Assembly: GCA_004144345.1 (NCBI GenBank)
Contig: SEEL01000037.1
Location: 1 to 35,058 of the forward strand
DNA from: Hyphomicrobiales bacterium
GTDB taxonomy: Bacteria; Pseudomonadota; Alphaproteobacteria; Rhizobiales; Devosiaceae
Direction of reading: 5' to 3'
DNA length: 35,058 nt
In this document: one piece after another, positions 15,826-24,483 of the stretch
Position numbering within the stretch: the first letter of the stretch is position 1
Layout of the letters: every line of letters begins with the position of its first letter
The notes under the pieces: model-generated
Databases searched by the model: none
The model's input: the letters and a program-made list of their open reading frames with translations, nothing else
What the model was told of the DNA's origin: nothing
Made by a program: the position numbers and the translations under genes

Positions 15826-18501
15826 TTAGACGCCAAGCGACTCCAGGATTGTTCTCAGGCGGACCGACGACCGGTGACTTTTAAAGACATTGTTGGAGAA
15901 GTCCGCAAGGCGTTCGCTGTCCAGGGAGGCATTGCGGGTGCGTCTAGCTTCTGCGGCAAGATCTTCGTTGTGAAGCTCGACGAGAAGGTTTCGCATCGTG
16001 CCCACCATAGCAAGCGCCACTGGGTCTATCACGTTGGTCCACTTTACCGGGTCTAGCTCGACTTCATCGAGGAGCCTCGTCAGCGAGTGCGGGTGGTCTG
16101 CGCGAGTCAAATCCGCAAGTTCCTTATCAAGTGGCAGTCTCGCAAGCGACGGCTCCCGGGCCAGCGCTTCAAGCACCACAATGATAAACGCGCGATTGAT
16201 CGCAGATTGTGTATCAATCGTATGAACTCGGCCGTCTGAGGACAGATCCCACCACTCCCATCCCCATGTGGTCGCGGTTTCGTCGCTGCTGGCGTAGGAG
16301 AACAAGCCAACCAGCTTCACGATGTCCAGGCGGAGCGAGGCGGTCACAACCTTGAGCAACTTCTTCGCTACTACGACGCCCTTCAGGGCCGAAGTAGAAA
16401 GCCGTCCAGCAATCGCAAAAGCGACCGCCCCCTTCGCCAGTTCGATTTGCCTCTTGGCGCTCAATCTAGCTTTTGCTTTGTCGAAGCCGGAGCTCGCTTC
16501 CCTCAACTCCGGAAGGGTTTTAGCCGAGCGACCTGCGTTAAGGGCCAGAGCAACGCTCCAATCGTCGACGTCGCGAGCTACTCCCGAAAAAACTCCACTA
16601 AACTGCGTAAACACGTCGTCGAAGTAGGCGGGATCATCGTGATCGCCTGCTTCTTTTAACAGGTCTTGAAAGGTTCGAATGACATGGAGCGCAAACTCCA
16701 TACCGTTGTTTACATCATCGATCGTTGATTCTTGGGACGTTATCAGCTTCTCGACAAAGAAGTCCGCGACCTCAGTCGTCCAGCGCCAAGTGCGCTCGAG
16801 CATGAATGATCGCACATGCGGATTCTGAATTTGGCGAGCAAGGAAATACTCGTGAGTGGCGAAGCTGAGGAACTGTTGAAATAGCAAGTGATCCCTAGCG
16901 CGCACGGCCCGCGTCGCAATAGCGAACGGTAGATAGCCGACCTTCCCGGCAATGGTTGTACTGTCGCTGCGCAGAGCAACTGCCGCAAGCTCGCTGATGT
17001 CAGTTCTAAGCCAACCGACCTCGTCCCATTCTCCGCTCAGGGCTGATCTCTCATGGCGAGCTTGATCGGCGCTATACCCACCTCCTAGCTCGCCCAAGGT
17101 TTCTAGAAACTGCTCGGCCACCTTCAAATACACGGTCCGCAGCTCGTCGACTTTCGACACGGCCTGCGCGCTTATGGCAGAGACCATCTCGTCCTTCGTT
17201 GCCTGCAACTCGCGCCTAAAGATCGTCGATGATGCTTCCTCGGCGCTAAACCTGAAGATGTGGGGAAGCGATGTTTCAATCTCCGCCATTGCATCAGGCC
17301 GCTGCGCAATTTCAGCGGGAAACGCGAGGATGGTTCGGCCGTCGGGCACGAATAGTGATCGATCAGGGACCTCGTCCCCGAAGCGCTTCAAAAAGTAGGC
17401 CTTCTTGAATTCGTATGGTCTTGGAACCGCGCTGCCGACTAACGCAGCAAGCGGCCGAGTCGGCCCAGTTTCAAGGAGCGATACTCCGAAATGTGTCCGG
17501 GTGATCCAGTCGATCCGGTCCCCCAACTTCTTTAGTTCCTCTAGTTGGACATCGACGAGCCTGCCGCTCTTCGGCGCATCGATGAAAATGAGAGACTGAG
17601 AGTCGGATTCTATCCAGCTTCGCGAACTCGCGAGGGTAAAAGTCGACACGGGCTTGGTCGATCCCACTGTCTCTGCCAACACGTTGTTGGCTATCCGCTC
17701 TCTCGCAGATTGCCGCACAATGTTTCGTACTCGCCCCTCTAGGAAGGCGACTCGTTGTCGTTCACGAAGAACCGGATTTAGCAGGTTTGCTATGAGGCGT
17801 GAGAACGCATAGATCGTCAGACCGGCAACGACCAATTCCATCACAATCACTATGCGACTGGTGCTGATCCATAGGAAGCCGATAGGTATGAGCGTTGCCA
17901 GCAGACCTAAGGGCCAAAGCAAACTTAAGCGTAGCAGTATGCGCTTTCTCTCTTGGTCGGTGTCGTCGCGAATGGACTCAGCCACGAGCACAACCAAGGC
18001 TATCACCACGACAGCCAGCGCACCGAACGCGCCAGTGACGAGGCTACTGACGCGCCCGTCCTGATCTTCTATTGAAGAGAAAAAGAACGAATAAATCTCA
18101 CCAAAACTTGGCAGGCGGTCAGGCATTATGGGAAAGCGCGCAAGCATGAAGACGCTAGCTACCACTGCCGTCAGCACGAAGAAGGAGGCGAGGGAGGGGC
18201 TCCGCCAATCCCTCAACTCGCCGTAGAAACGTTTGCCGAAGTACTGAACTAGGAAGTCAAGCCGATCCATGCCAGCAAGAGGCAAGCGTCGAATGCGGCT
18301 TGTCGCGCCATGGATGGACGCACCGCCAGCAGCCGGCCCCCGGGATGGCAGCGAGAGACGGCGTTCGACCTCAGAGGAAAGCCAGCCGCGTTTCCAAGCT
18401 CTGTACCTCAACGTCATGATGACTACGGCCGCTCCAAAAAGTGCGACTACGGCCAGCATTAGCCATGTTGGGATCGGGATCGTTGATAAGGACATGGTCA
18501 T
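15826..18501 (-). CDS. Large membrane protein of unknown function
   Basis: The start at 18501 has GAGG five bases upstream; a TTG at 18531 would add ten residues. The 891-residue product has five likely membrane helices (about residues 11-30, 104-122, 153-175, 192-212, 216-238), then about 650 mostly helical cytoplasmic residues with no nucleotide-binding or nuclease motif that I can see. The soluble part is unrelated to anything I recognise. GC and codon choice look lower and less biased than in the metabolic genes to the right, consistent with acquired DNA. Its frame continues past the TAA into the next gene. A defence-type role is possible given the accessory setting but has no direct support. 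Confidence 0.7.
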   Translation of the reverse strand: MTMSLSTIPIPTWLMLAVVALFGAAVVIMTLRYRAWKRGWLSSEVERRLSLPSRGPAAGGASIHGATSRIRRLPLAGMDRLDFLVQYFGKRFYGELRDWRSPSLASFFVLTAVVASVFMLARFPIMPDRLPSFGEIYSFFFSSIEDQDGRVSSLVTGAFGALAVVVIALVVLVAESIRDDTDQERKRILLRLSLLWPLGLLATLIPIGFLWISTSRIVIVMELVVAGLTIYAFSRLIANLLNPVLRERQRVAFLEGRVRNIVRQSARERIANNVLAETVGSTKPVSTFTLASSRSWIESDSQSLIFIDAPKSGRLVDVQLEELKKLGDRIDWITRTHFGVSLLETGPTRPLAALVGSAVPRPYEFKKAYFLKRFGDEVPDRSLFVPDGRTILAFPAEIAQRPDAMAEIETSLPHIFRFSAEEASSTIFRRELQATKDEMVSAISAQAVSKVDELRTVYLKVAEQFLETLGELGGGYSADQARHERSALSGEWDEVGWLRTDISELAAVALRSDSTTIAGKVGYLPFAIATRAVRARDHLLFQQFLSFATHEYFLARQIQNPHVRSFMLERTWRWTTEVADFFVEKLITSQESTIDDVNNGMEFALHVIRTFQDLLKEAGDHDDPAYFDDVFTQFSGVFSGVARDVDDWSVALALNAGRSAKTLPELREASSGFDKAKARLSAKRQIELAKGAVAFAIAGRLSTSALKGVVVAKKLLKVVTASLRLDIVKLVGLFSYASSDETATTWGWEWWDLSSDGRVHTIDTQSAINRAFIIVVLEALAREPSLARLPLDKELADLTRADHPHSLTRLLDEVELDPVKWTNVIDPVALAMVGTMRNLLVELHNEDLAAEARRTRNASLDSERLADFSNNVFKSHRSSVRLRTILESLGV

Positions 18502-18630
18502 GTCTGCCTCGGACTGGAGTCGTGGCTGCAAGGTTCAAAGCAAATTCCTAGCCGTCTAGCTTAGGGCCAACATCAATAGAGTAATAGCAGGACTGTGCAC
18601 GACTCACTTTGCGAATGCCGCACCCCGCCC

Positions 18631-18858
18631 CCTCGACTCTTCTCCCCACTTCCGCTTTCCTCCTCCAGGGAACGGGAGGAACGATCCTTGAAAATCACCG
18701 ACGTCAAATGTGCCGTGATCGCCTCGGCACCGGTCATTCGCATCACCACCTACGAGGGCATTACCGGGTGGGGGCAGATCGAGACGCCGAAGCCGTATCT
18801 GCAGCCGATCGTGCTGCAGCTAATGAGCAGTATCGTCGGGCAGGGGCTGCGCCTGTAG
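18631..18858 (+). pseudogene. Duplicated 5' fragment of the enolase-superfamily gene
   Basis: From the leader (CCTCGACTCT at 18631) through a TTG start at 18688 this copies the 5' end of the gene at 22599. The first 140 coding bases differ at only about seven positions. After roughly 50 residues (ending QLMSSIVGQ) the match stops and the frame closes at 18858. The two copies are direct repeats 3912 bases apart, bracketing four other genes. A 56-residue peptide could still be made, but it lacks the catalytic barrel. Confidence 0.85.
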
Positions 18859-18871
18859 AGCGGCGATATAC

Positions 18872-19603
18872 TCAGTCGATGCCGGCGGCGGTGATCAACT
18901 GGCCCGCGACAGACTCTGGTGGCGGTTCGCCGCCGAACAATCGCGACAGATTGCTCTGATACATATGAATGTACTTGGTGCGCGAGGTGATCAGATCATC
19001 GACCGTCAGATCCGTCGCGGTGAACAGCGTCGTCTGCCGGTGGTGCACGGGATAGAAGGCGTCGATCGGCCGGGCGTGATGCCTGAGGCCGTGCTTTTGC
19101 AGATAATGCGTGAGGGCGCGCGGGCCGGTGGTGCCCCATTCATATTCGTTCAGCCGCCGCACGGGGGCGTCGCCGGCCCAGGGCGGTGACCAGCCGTCGC
19201 GAATGGCGTTGAGCTCGGCGAGGGCGGGGCAATCGACGGGCAGCTTCATGACGGCGCAGTTGACGTCGTAATTCTCCTCGAGGCCGATGATGTAGTCGGC
19301 ATCCTCGATGGGGCGCCAGCAATAGACGTCGGCATCGACATAGAGGCCAAGCCCCCAGGCGAGGATGCGGTAGCGGATGAGATTGGCCGAGATGGCGTAG
19401 CTGCCGCCCGGATATTGCAGCAGCCGGTCGGCCGGATAGAGCGCATTGGCGTCGCTGGTCTCGACGCCATCGGGCACATCCTCGACGCGGTCATAGATAT
19501 GCAGCGTCACGTCGTGGCCGGTGTTGACGAAGGATTTGAGGCACGCCGCATTAAGCCGTCCGAGGCGCGGACCGATCCAGACGGAATGGATTTTCGGCAG
19601 CAT
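18872..19603 (-). CDS. DXD-motif glycosyltransferase (GT32-like)
   Basis: Begun at the ATG at 19603 the 243-residue protein opens MLPKIHSVWIGP, the standard N terminus of the DXD sugar-transferase family. The sugar-nucleotide/metal site is LYVDADVYCWRPI (D90 and D92), and YAISANLIRYRIL precedes it as in relatives. It should transfer a sugar from a nucleotide donor to a surface glycan or small acceptor in the cytoplasm. The start lacks a strong ribosome site. It is the only minus-strand gene in the segment between the two repeat copies. Confidence 0.85.
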   Translation of the reverse strand: MLPKIHSVWIGPRLGRLNAACLKSFVNTGHDVTLHIYDRVEDVPDGVETSDANALYPADRLLQYPGGSYAISANLIRYRILAWGLGLYVDADVYCWRPIEDADYIIGLEENYDVNCAVMKLPVDCPALAELNAIRDGWSPPWAGDAPVRRLNEYEWGTTGPRALTHYLQKHGLRHHARPIDAFYPVHHRQTTLFTATDLTVDDLITSRTKYIHMYQSNLSRLFGGEPPPESVAGQLITAAGID

Positions 19604-19809
19604 TTTACTGGTCCCGCAAGGAAATGGCGCACGCTGATTATACACTGATCTTTCGGCAGCCCCGCCGGTGCGTCAAGCTATTGCGGTGGCGGGTTTTTCG
19701 GCTTGCGTCGTATTTGGCTCAAGCGCCCCGGCAACTTACGCGCTTGAACAATAGGCAATGTGGTGGCACCCTTCCACTTGGGGGGATGCTTTAGACGACG
19801 AGGGAACGC

Positions 19810-20334
19810 ATGTCGGATACTTCAGTCATAGCCATCCTAGCTTCAGTCGGTATCATTCTAGCCGGTACCGTCACCGCCGATGCGGCGGCCCTGGCGGGGG
19901 CCGTGCAACGGGGCGATCCGCTCGCCCTGGAACAGTTCGTGCAGCAATATCCCGAAAGCCAGCTGGCGCCCGACGCGCTCTGGCTTGCGGCAGAAGTCTC
20001 CAAGGACCGGACGGAAGATTCCGCCCAGTCCGACGAAAACCCCGCGCTGACCTGCGGACTGACCATTGCGCGGCTGACGGAAGGCCGTGCGCTGGTGACG
20101 TGGGAAATGACCGGCGCCACCTCGGCGGCGCTCAAATCGCTGGGCTTCAAGAAGGGCGTGGCCATCCCGGCGCAGGGCTCCAAGGAAGTCGATTTCGACG
20201 GCTATCTGCGCATCTTCCTCACCGCCCGCGACGCCGCGGGCAACGAGGTGAAATGCTCGGTGATCCTCCACTCGCGGGACTATGTCCTCGACGATGTCAC
20301 CGGGTTCAGCCCCCCGCCCACCTACATCACCTGA
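19810..20334 (+). CDS. Small secreted hypothetical protein
   Basis: A 174-residue protein with GAGGGA five bases before the ATG. The N terminus is hydrophobic (VIAILASVGIILAGTVTADA) and looks like a signal peptide cut near residue 25. Next comes a helical-repeat-like segment (AVQRGDPLALEQFVQQYPES). The C-terminal half is beta-rich with two Cys that could form a disulfide. No family recognised. It lies just ahead of the GT25 gene (41 bases) and may act in the same envelope glycan system. Confidence 0.65.
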   Translation: MSDTSVIAILASVGIILAGTVTADAAALAGAVQRGDPLALEQFVQQYPESQLAPDALWLAAEVSKDRTEDSAQSDENPALTCGLTIARLTEGRALVTWEMTGATSAALKSLGFKKGVAIPAQGSKEVDFDGYLRIFLTARDAAGNEVKCSVILHSRDYVLDDVTGFSPPPTYIT

Positions 20335-20375
20335 GATGACATCGCTGTCTGGCACGGGGGGAAGGTCAGGCGAGG

Positions 20376-21641
20376 ATGACGGACATACGGGCGCCTGAGC
20401 GTCTCTCCAATACTGCGCTCAGGCAGATGATCTCGCTGGTGCCCAAAGTCACCGGCGGGCTCGCCTTGGCGCGTCGACGCGTGCTATGGCGCAATCTGCT
20501 GGCGCGCTTCCCGGCTGAGCCGGTGCTGGCGGGCGAATATGTGCTGGCGCTGCTGCGCTCGGAAAGCTGGGACGATCTCGCGGCCTTCGAGCCTGAGGCG
20601 CGGCGGCATGGGCAGAACACGATCGATTTGTTCTATGTGGATGCGGCGCTGGCGCGCGGGGATTCCGCCGGCGCGGCGGAGCGGCTTGCGGCGGTCGAGC
20701 GGCGGGACGGGACCTCCCGCGAAACGCTGTGGCGCCGGCATGACCAATATTTCATGCAGCACGACTTCGATCGCGCAATCGAGACGGCTGAACAACTGGC
20801 CGGGCAGACGCCGGCCGACCGGCGCCGGGCAGGAAGGCTCGCGCGCAAAGCGGCGTTCTATCGCGATCTGCACAGCAAATGGGCGGCGGCAGTGCCGCGC
20901 GAGCGCGACTACGACATCTATGTCGTCAACCTCGATTCCGACACGCTGCGCATGGAGCGGATGAACCGGCAGCTCGATGGCGTTCCGTTCACCCGCGTGC
21001 CGGGTGTGCGCGGCGCCTATCTGCCGGACATGGTGCTCGAGGCCGTGACGCACGGCATTGGCGCGGCGGCGAAGGGCACCGTCGGCTGCTTCCTGTCGCA
21101 TCTCGGCACCTGGGAGAGGGTGGTGCGGGCGGGCCGGCCGGCCCTCGTGCTCGAGGACGACGCTTGGGTGTTGGCGGGACTGCCGTCGCGGCTGGCCGAT
21201 GTGCATCTGCCGAAGGATTTCGACTATGTCTCCGCGGCGGAGACCTTCCTGCCGCATGAGTTCGACTACCGTCGCAAGAGCTTCGGCGTGGCGCGACCGC
21301 GCGACGTGCTGCCGGGCAAGCCCAGCAACTGGGAAACGCCGAGCACCGTTGCTTACTTCATCAGTCCCGCCGGGGCGCGCAAGCTGTTGGCTCGTGTCGA
21401 ACGGGACGGCGCAGCGGGCGACGTCGACTGGCGGATCCTCGCCTATTCGCTGAGCTCCAGAGAACGGCAGGCCGAGTTGAAACGGGACACCGCAGCGTCC
21501 CGCCTCCTGGGTCATCACCATCGGCTTGTGGCGCCGGGGAGGCGTCCGATCAATGCCTACGTGCTGGTGCCGGGTCTGACGCGCTATTTCGTGGCCGGCA
21601 GCGTCCGGCTGCATGACAATATCGGGGGCGTTGCCGGCTAG
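20376..21641 (+). CDS. Glycosyltransferase family 25 protein with helical N-terminal extension
   Basis: Residues of about 185-420 match the GT25 (LPS/beta-galactosyltransferase-type) family: YDIYVVNLDSDTLRMERMNR, FTRVPGVRG, KGTVGCFLSHLGTWERVV and PALVLEDDAWV with the acidic metal site E260-D261-D262. The later PSTVAYFISPAGARKLL is also typical. Residues 1-180 are helical and TPR-like (WRNLLARFPAEPVLAGEYVL; RGDSAGAAERLAAVERRDG), which is not part of a standard GT25 protein and suggests a fusion. Expected role: adding hexoses to lipopolysaccharide or a similar glycan. The following sulfotransferase-like gene starts 22 bases downstream. Confidence 0.85.
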   Translation: MTDIRAPERLSNTALRQMISLVPKVTGGLALARRRVLWRNLLARFPAEPVLAGEYVLALLRSESWDDLAAFEPEARRHGQNTIDLFYVDAALARGDSAGAAERLAAVERRDGTSRETLWRRHDQYFMQHDFDRAIETAEQLAGQTPADRRRAGRLARKAAFYRDLHSKWAAAVPRERDYDIYVVNLDSDTLRMERMNRQLDGVPFTRVPGVRGAYLPDMVLEAVTHGIGAAAKGTVGCFLSHLGTWERVVRAGRPALVLEDDAWVLAGLPSRLADVHLPKDFDYVSAAETFLPHEFDYRRKSFGVARPRDVLPGKPSNWETPSTVAYFISPAGARKLLARVERDGAAGDVDWRILAYSLSSRERQAELKRDTAASRLLGHHHRLVAPGRRPINAYVLVPGLTRYFVAGSVRLHDNIGGVAG

Positions 21642-21663
21642 ACACGGCAGCGGGCGGGGGACG

Positions 21664-22515
21664 ATGGAGCGACTGGTCATACACCCGGGATTGCACAAGA
21701 CGGGCACCACCGCTGTGCAGCAATATCTCACTGCCCATGCAAAAATGCTGCGACAGCGCGGCATCAGCTATCTCTTGCTCGACAGAATGCGGCGTGAGGC
21801 AACGCCGCTGCTCCGCAACACCGATCGTCCGGAGGATGCGCGTCGCTATCTCGAGGGATTTCCCGCTCCGGTGTTGATCCTGTCCGACGAGAACATAGCC
21901 GGCGGGCAGAGCGAGATTGCCGCTGGCGAGTTCTATCCCCTGCTCGGTAGCCGGCTTACGTCGATTGCCGAGAACCTGCCGGGCGTCGAGATCGATGTAG
22001 TGCTCACCCTGCGCAACCCGGCCGACCTGCTGCCCGGCCTCTATAGCGAATATGTGAGAAGCCAGGACTTCGTCAGCTTCGCGAGCTATGCGGCAAATCT
22101 AGATCTAGGCAGCCTCTCCTACTGGGAGCGCTTTCGCTGGCTGCGGGCCATGCCGAAAAATGTCACCATGCACCTCGTCCCCTACGAGAGGCAATTCGGT
22201 GCAGGCGTTGCCGGGGTAGCAGCAGCCATATTGCGCGCGGCGATTGGCAGTTCTGTTGGCTTCGACCTTCGCGGCTTCTACGAGAAGAAGGTGCGGACCT
22301 CGTTCACGACCGAAGAGATAGAACTCGCTGCACTGATTGCCCAGAAAAGCCGCCCCACCGTCGCGCGACGCTTTCTCAACAATCTCGACGACACCGGCGC
22401 CCGGTTCGGCGAGCATCGGTTCTCCCCCGTTCCTCCTGCCGCGGCCGCTGCGATCACCGAGCGCTATCGGGAAGATCTTGAGCGGTTCGGCCTGATCGCT
22501 GCGGCTCCGGCATAA
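21664..22515 (+). CDS. Sulfotransferase-like P-loop protein
   Basis: A 283-residue protein opening VIHPGLHKTGTTAVQQYL; H11-KTGTT16 is the PAPS-binding 5'-phosphosulfate loop of sulfotransferases. A second PAPS segment is suggested by VVLTLRNPADLLPGLYSEYV near residues 117-136. The ATG at 21664 has a G-rich site upstream. With two glycosyltransferases beside it, sulfation of a surface sugar is a reasonable inference; the acceptor is unknown. The upstream end of the enolase-superfamily leader lies 28 bases beyond its stop. Confidence 0.75.
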   Translation: MERLVIHPGLHKTGTTAVQQYLTAHAKMLRQRGISYLLLDRMRREATPLLRNTDRPEDARRYLEGFPAPVLILSDENIAGGQSEIAAGEFYPLLGSRLTSIAENLPGVEIDVVLTLRNPADLLPGLYSEYVRSQDFVSFASYAANLDLGSLSYWERFRWLRAMPKNVTMHLVPYERQFGAGVAGVAAAILRAAIGSSVGFDLRGFYEKKVRTSFTTEEIELAALIAQKSRPTVARRFLNNLDDTGARFGEHRFSPVPPAAAAAITERYREDLERFGLIAAAPA

Positions 22516-22542
22516 AAACGCGGCTGCCGAGTGAGCCGTAGC

Positions 22543-22762
22543 CCTCGACTCTGCCCGCCACATCCGCTCTTCTCCCACGGGGAAGAGGGAGAGCTTCGTT
22601 GAAGATTATCGACGTCAAATGTGCCGTGATCGCCTCGGCACCGGTCATTCGCATCACCACTGACGAGGGCATTACCGGGTGGGGGCAGATCGAGACGCCA
22701 AAACCGTATCTGCAGCCGATCGTGCTGCAGCTGAAGAGCTGGATTGTTGGGCAGGACCCGCG
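22543..22762 (+). repeat. Direct repeat, partner of 18631-18850
   Basis: The leader and first 54 or so codons of the enolase-superfamily gene recur at 18631-18850 with about 95% identity in the coding core and weaker identity in the leader. The two copies are in direct orientation and enclose about 3.7 kb. Recombination between them would remove the four enclosed genes. Confidence 0.85.
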
Positions 22763-23798
22763 TGACGTCGAACGCGTGATGAAGCGCATCCGGGTGCGCG
22801 GCGGGTTCAAGCCGTGGGGCGCGGCGGTGAGCGCCATCGAGATGGCGCTGTGGGACATTGCAGGCAAGGCGCTGGGCGTGCCGGTCTACCGGCTGCTGGG
22901 CGGCAAGGTGCGCGACAAGGTGCGGACCTATCGCACGCTGTACCAGGCGGAGCTCGGGGCGCTGCACACGCCCGAGGATTATGTGAAATGGGCCGAATAT
23001 GGGATGGCGCTGGAAGGCGGTTTTACCATGTTCAAGCTGCCCACCGCCTTCCATTCGGCGATGGTGCGCGACTTCCCCGATTTCCATTATGGCGAAGTGC
23101 AGCACGAGGCGCCGTTCCCCTATCCGCACAAGGGGCTGATGAGCGAGAACGGCTTCAACCATCTGGTCGATTGCGTCGTGGCGGCGAAGGAGACGCTGGG
23201 CTCGAACTACGGGCTGGCGCTCGATGCCGGGCCGGGCTTCCTGCCGCATGATGCGCTGCGTTTTGCCAAGGCGCTCGAGCCGCTGCATCTGCTGTGGATC
23301 GAGGACATGATCACCGGCGACTATGTGCCCTTCGTGAACCCCGATCTCTATCGCGAGGTGACGCCCTACACGACGACGCCGATCCATACAGGCGAACAAA
23401 TCTATCTGAGGCAGAACTACAAGGCGCTGATCGAGACCCATGCGGTCGACATCGTCGGGCCGGACCCCTGCGACGTGGGCGGCATCGCCGAGCTCAAATG
23501 GATTGCCGAATATGCGGATCTGCACGGCATCGCCATGGCGCCGCATGGCACCGCGAACGGCATTTTCGGGCTGGCGGCGCTGATCCAGGTGGGGGCGACG
23601 CTGCCCGACAATCTCATCGCGTTCGAGTATCCGGCGCGCTTCGAACCGTTCTGGTACGAGATCACCGAGGGTTTTGACGGCATGCCGGTCAAGGACGGGC
23701 TGATCGAGGTGCCCGACCGGCCCGGCATGGGGATCGAGTTCATCCCCGAAGCGGCGAAGAAGTACCTCGCCGAGGAGGATGCCGACTTTTTCGACTGA
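22599..23798 (+). CDS. Mandelate racemase/muconate lactonizing enzyme family protein
   Basis: A 399-residue enolase-superfamily enzyme with a TTG start preceded by GGGAGAG. Metal ligands are visible as D209 (LALDAGPG), E235 (WIEDM) and E266 (HTGEQIY), with a catalytic-type histidine at H316 (MAPHGTANG) and K146 (MFKLPT). The N-terminal capping domain is residues 1-110. These enzymes abstract an alpha proton from carboxylate sugars; many are sugar-acid dehydratases, but the substrate here is unknown. Its first 220 bases including the leader are duplicated at 18631. The intact copy probably belonged to the chromosome before the inserted segment. Confidence 0.85.
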   Translation: MKIIDVKCAVIASAPVIRITTDEGITGWGQIETPKPYLQPIVLQLKSWIVGQDPRDVERVMKRIRVRGGFKPWGAAVSAIEMALWDIAGKALGVPVYRLLGGKVRDKVRTYRTLYQAELGALHTPEDYVKWAEYGMALEGGFTMFKLPTAFHSAMVRDFPDFHYGEVQHEAPFPYPHKGLMSENGFNHLVDCVVAAKETLGSNYGLALDAGPGFLPHDALRFAKALEPLHLLWIEDMITGDYVPFVNPDLYREVTPYTTTPIHTGEQIYLRQNYKALIETHAVDIVGPDPCDVGGIAELKWIAEYADLHGIAMAPHGTANGIFGLAALIQVGATLPDNLIAFEYPARFEPFWYEITEGFDGMPVKDGLIEVPDRPGMGIEFIPEAAKKYLAEEDADFFD

Positions 23799-23948
23799 GA
23801 CGGGGTGCGGGAGGGGCGCCGCCACTAGACGGTACCCGTCTCCGTTGCCCGGGAAGGCTATCGACGGGGCCAGGCGGTCGCTGGTTGGCTACTTCCCATC
23901 GGCCTCGCGTGTCGCTAGGTTTCCTGCGACACAGGGGGAGCGTCACCC

Positions 23949-24458
23949 ATGCCGAGTATTGCCGAACATATTGCCAACCAGCCTACCCGGACCCTCGAGC
24001 CCGGCGAGACATTGCTGACCAAGGGCGAAAGCCGCGGCGACATCCACGTTCTGCTGATGGGCGAACTGGCCGTCGAGCGCGGCGGCGTTACACTCGCCAA
24101 CCTTTCCAATCCCGGCACGCTTGTCGGCGAGATGTCCGTCCTGCTCCGCCGGCCGGCCACGGCCACGGTCCGGGCGGTGCGCGAGACCCGCATCCGCAGC
24201 CTGATCGGCGCCGCCGACACCATGGCTGGCGATGCCGAACTGGCGATGCATATCGCCGCCCTCGTGGCTGCCCGGCTCGACGCCACCTCATCGGTGGTGG
24301 TGGATTTGAGCCGCGACCTTGCCGGCATGCCGAACGAGCAGGGGGTGCTGACCCGCCTGTTCACGGCGCTGCACATCACGCCGAAAGCGGCCGTGGCTGA
24401 CGAGCGGATCGATCTGTTCGCCGCCGACCCATCGACCTGGCCGCGCCGGTCACTGTAG
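23949..24458 (+). CDS. Cyclic nucleotide-binding domain protein
   Basis: A 169-residue protein with GGGGGAG eight bases before the ATG. Residues of about 12-100 form a Crp-type cNMP-binding barrel: LEPGETLLTKGESRGDIHVL, LMGELAVER, PGTLVGEMSVLLRRPATATV. The GEMSxLxxxPxxATV phosphate-binding cassette is present. The C-terminal 65 residues lack a helix-turn-helix, so it is not a transcription factor by itself; it may sense a cyclic nucleotide for another protein. Convergent with the oxidoreductase gene that follows (25 bases between the stops). Confidence 0.85.
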   Translation: MPSIAEHIANQPTRTLEPGETLLTKGESRGDIHVLLMGELAVERGGVTLANLSNPGTLVGEMSVLLRRPATATVRAVRETRIRSLIGAADTMAGDAELAMHIAALVAARLDATSSVVVDLSRDLAGMPNEQGVLTRLFTALHITPKAAVADERIDLFAADPSTWPRRSL

Positions 24459-24483
24459 CCGGCGACGGAACTGGAACAGCGTA

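Noticed and set aside
15826-18501. A named anti-phage defence protein
   Set aside because: No nuclease, ATPase, TIR, reverse transcriptase or other diagnostic motif could be seen; only the accessory location hints at it.
20484-21764. A minus-strand open frame of 426 codons
   Set aside because: Antisense to the GT25 gene; His/Arg-rich with no family resemblance.
22464-23825. A minus-strand open frame of 453 codons
   Set aside because: Antisense to the enolase-superfamily gene, which has complete active-site motifs.
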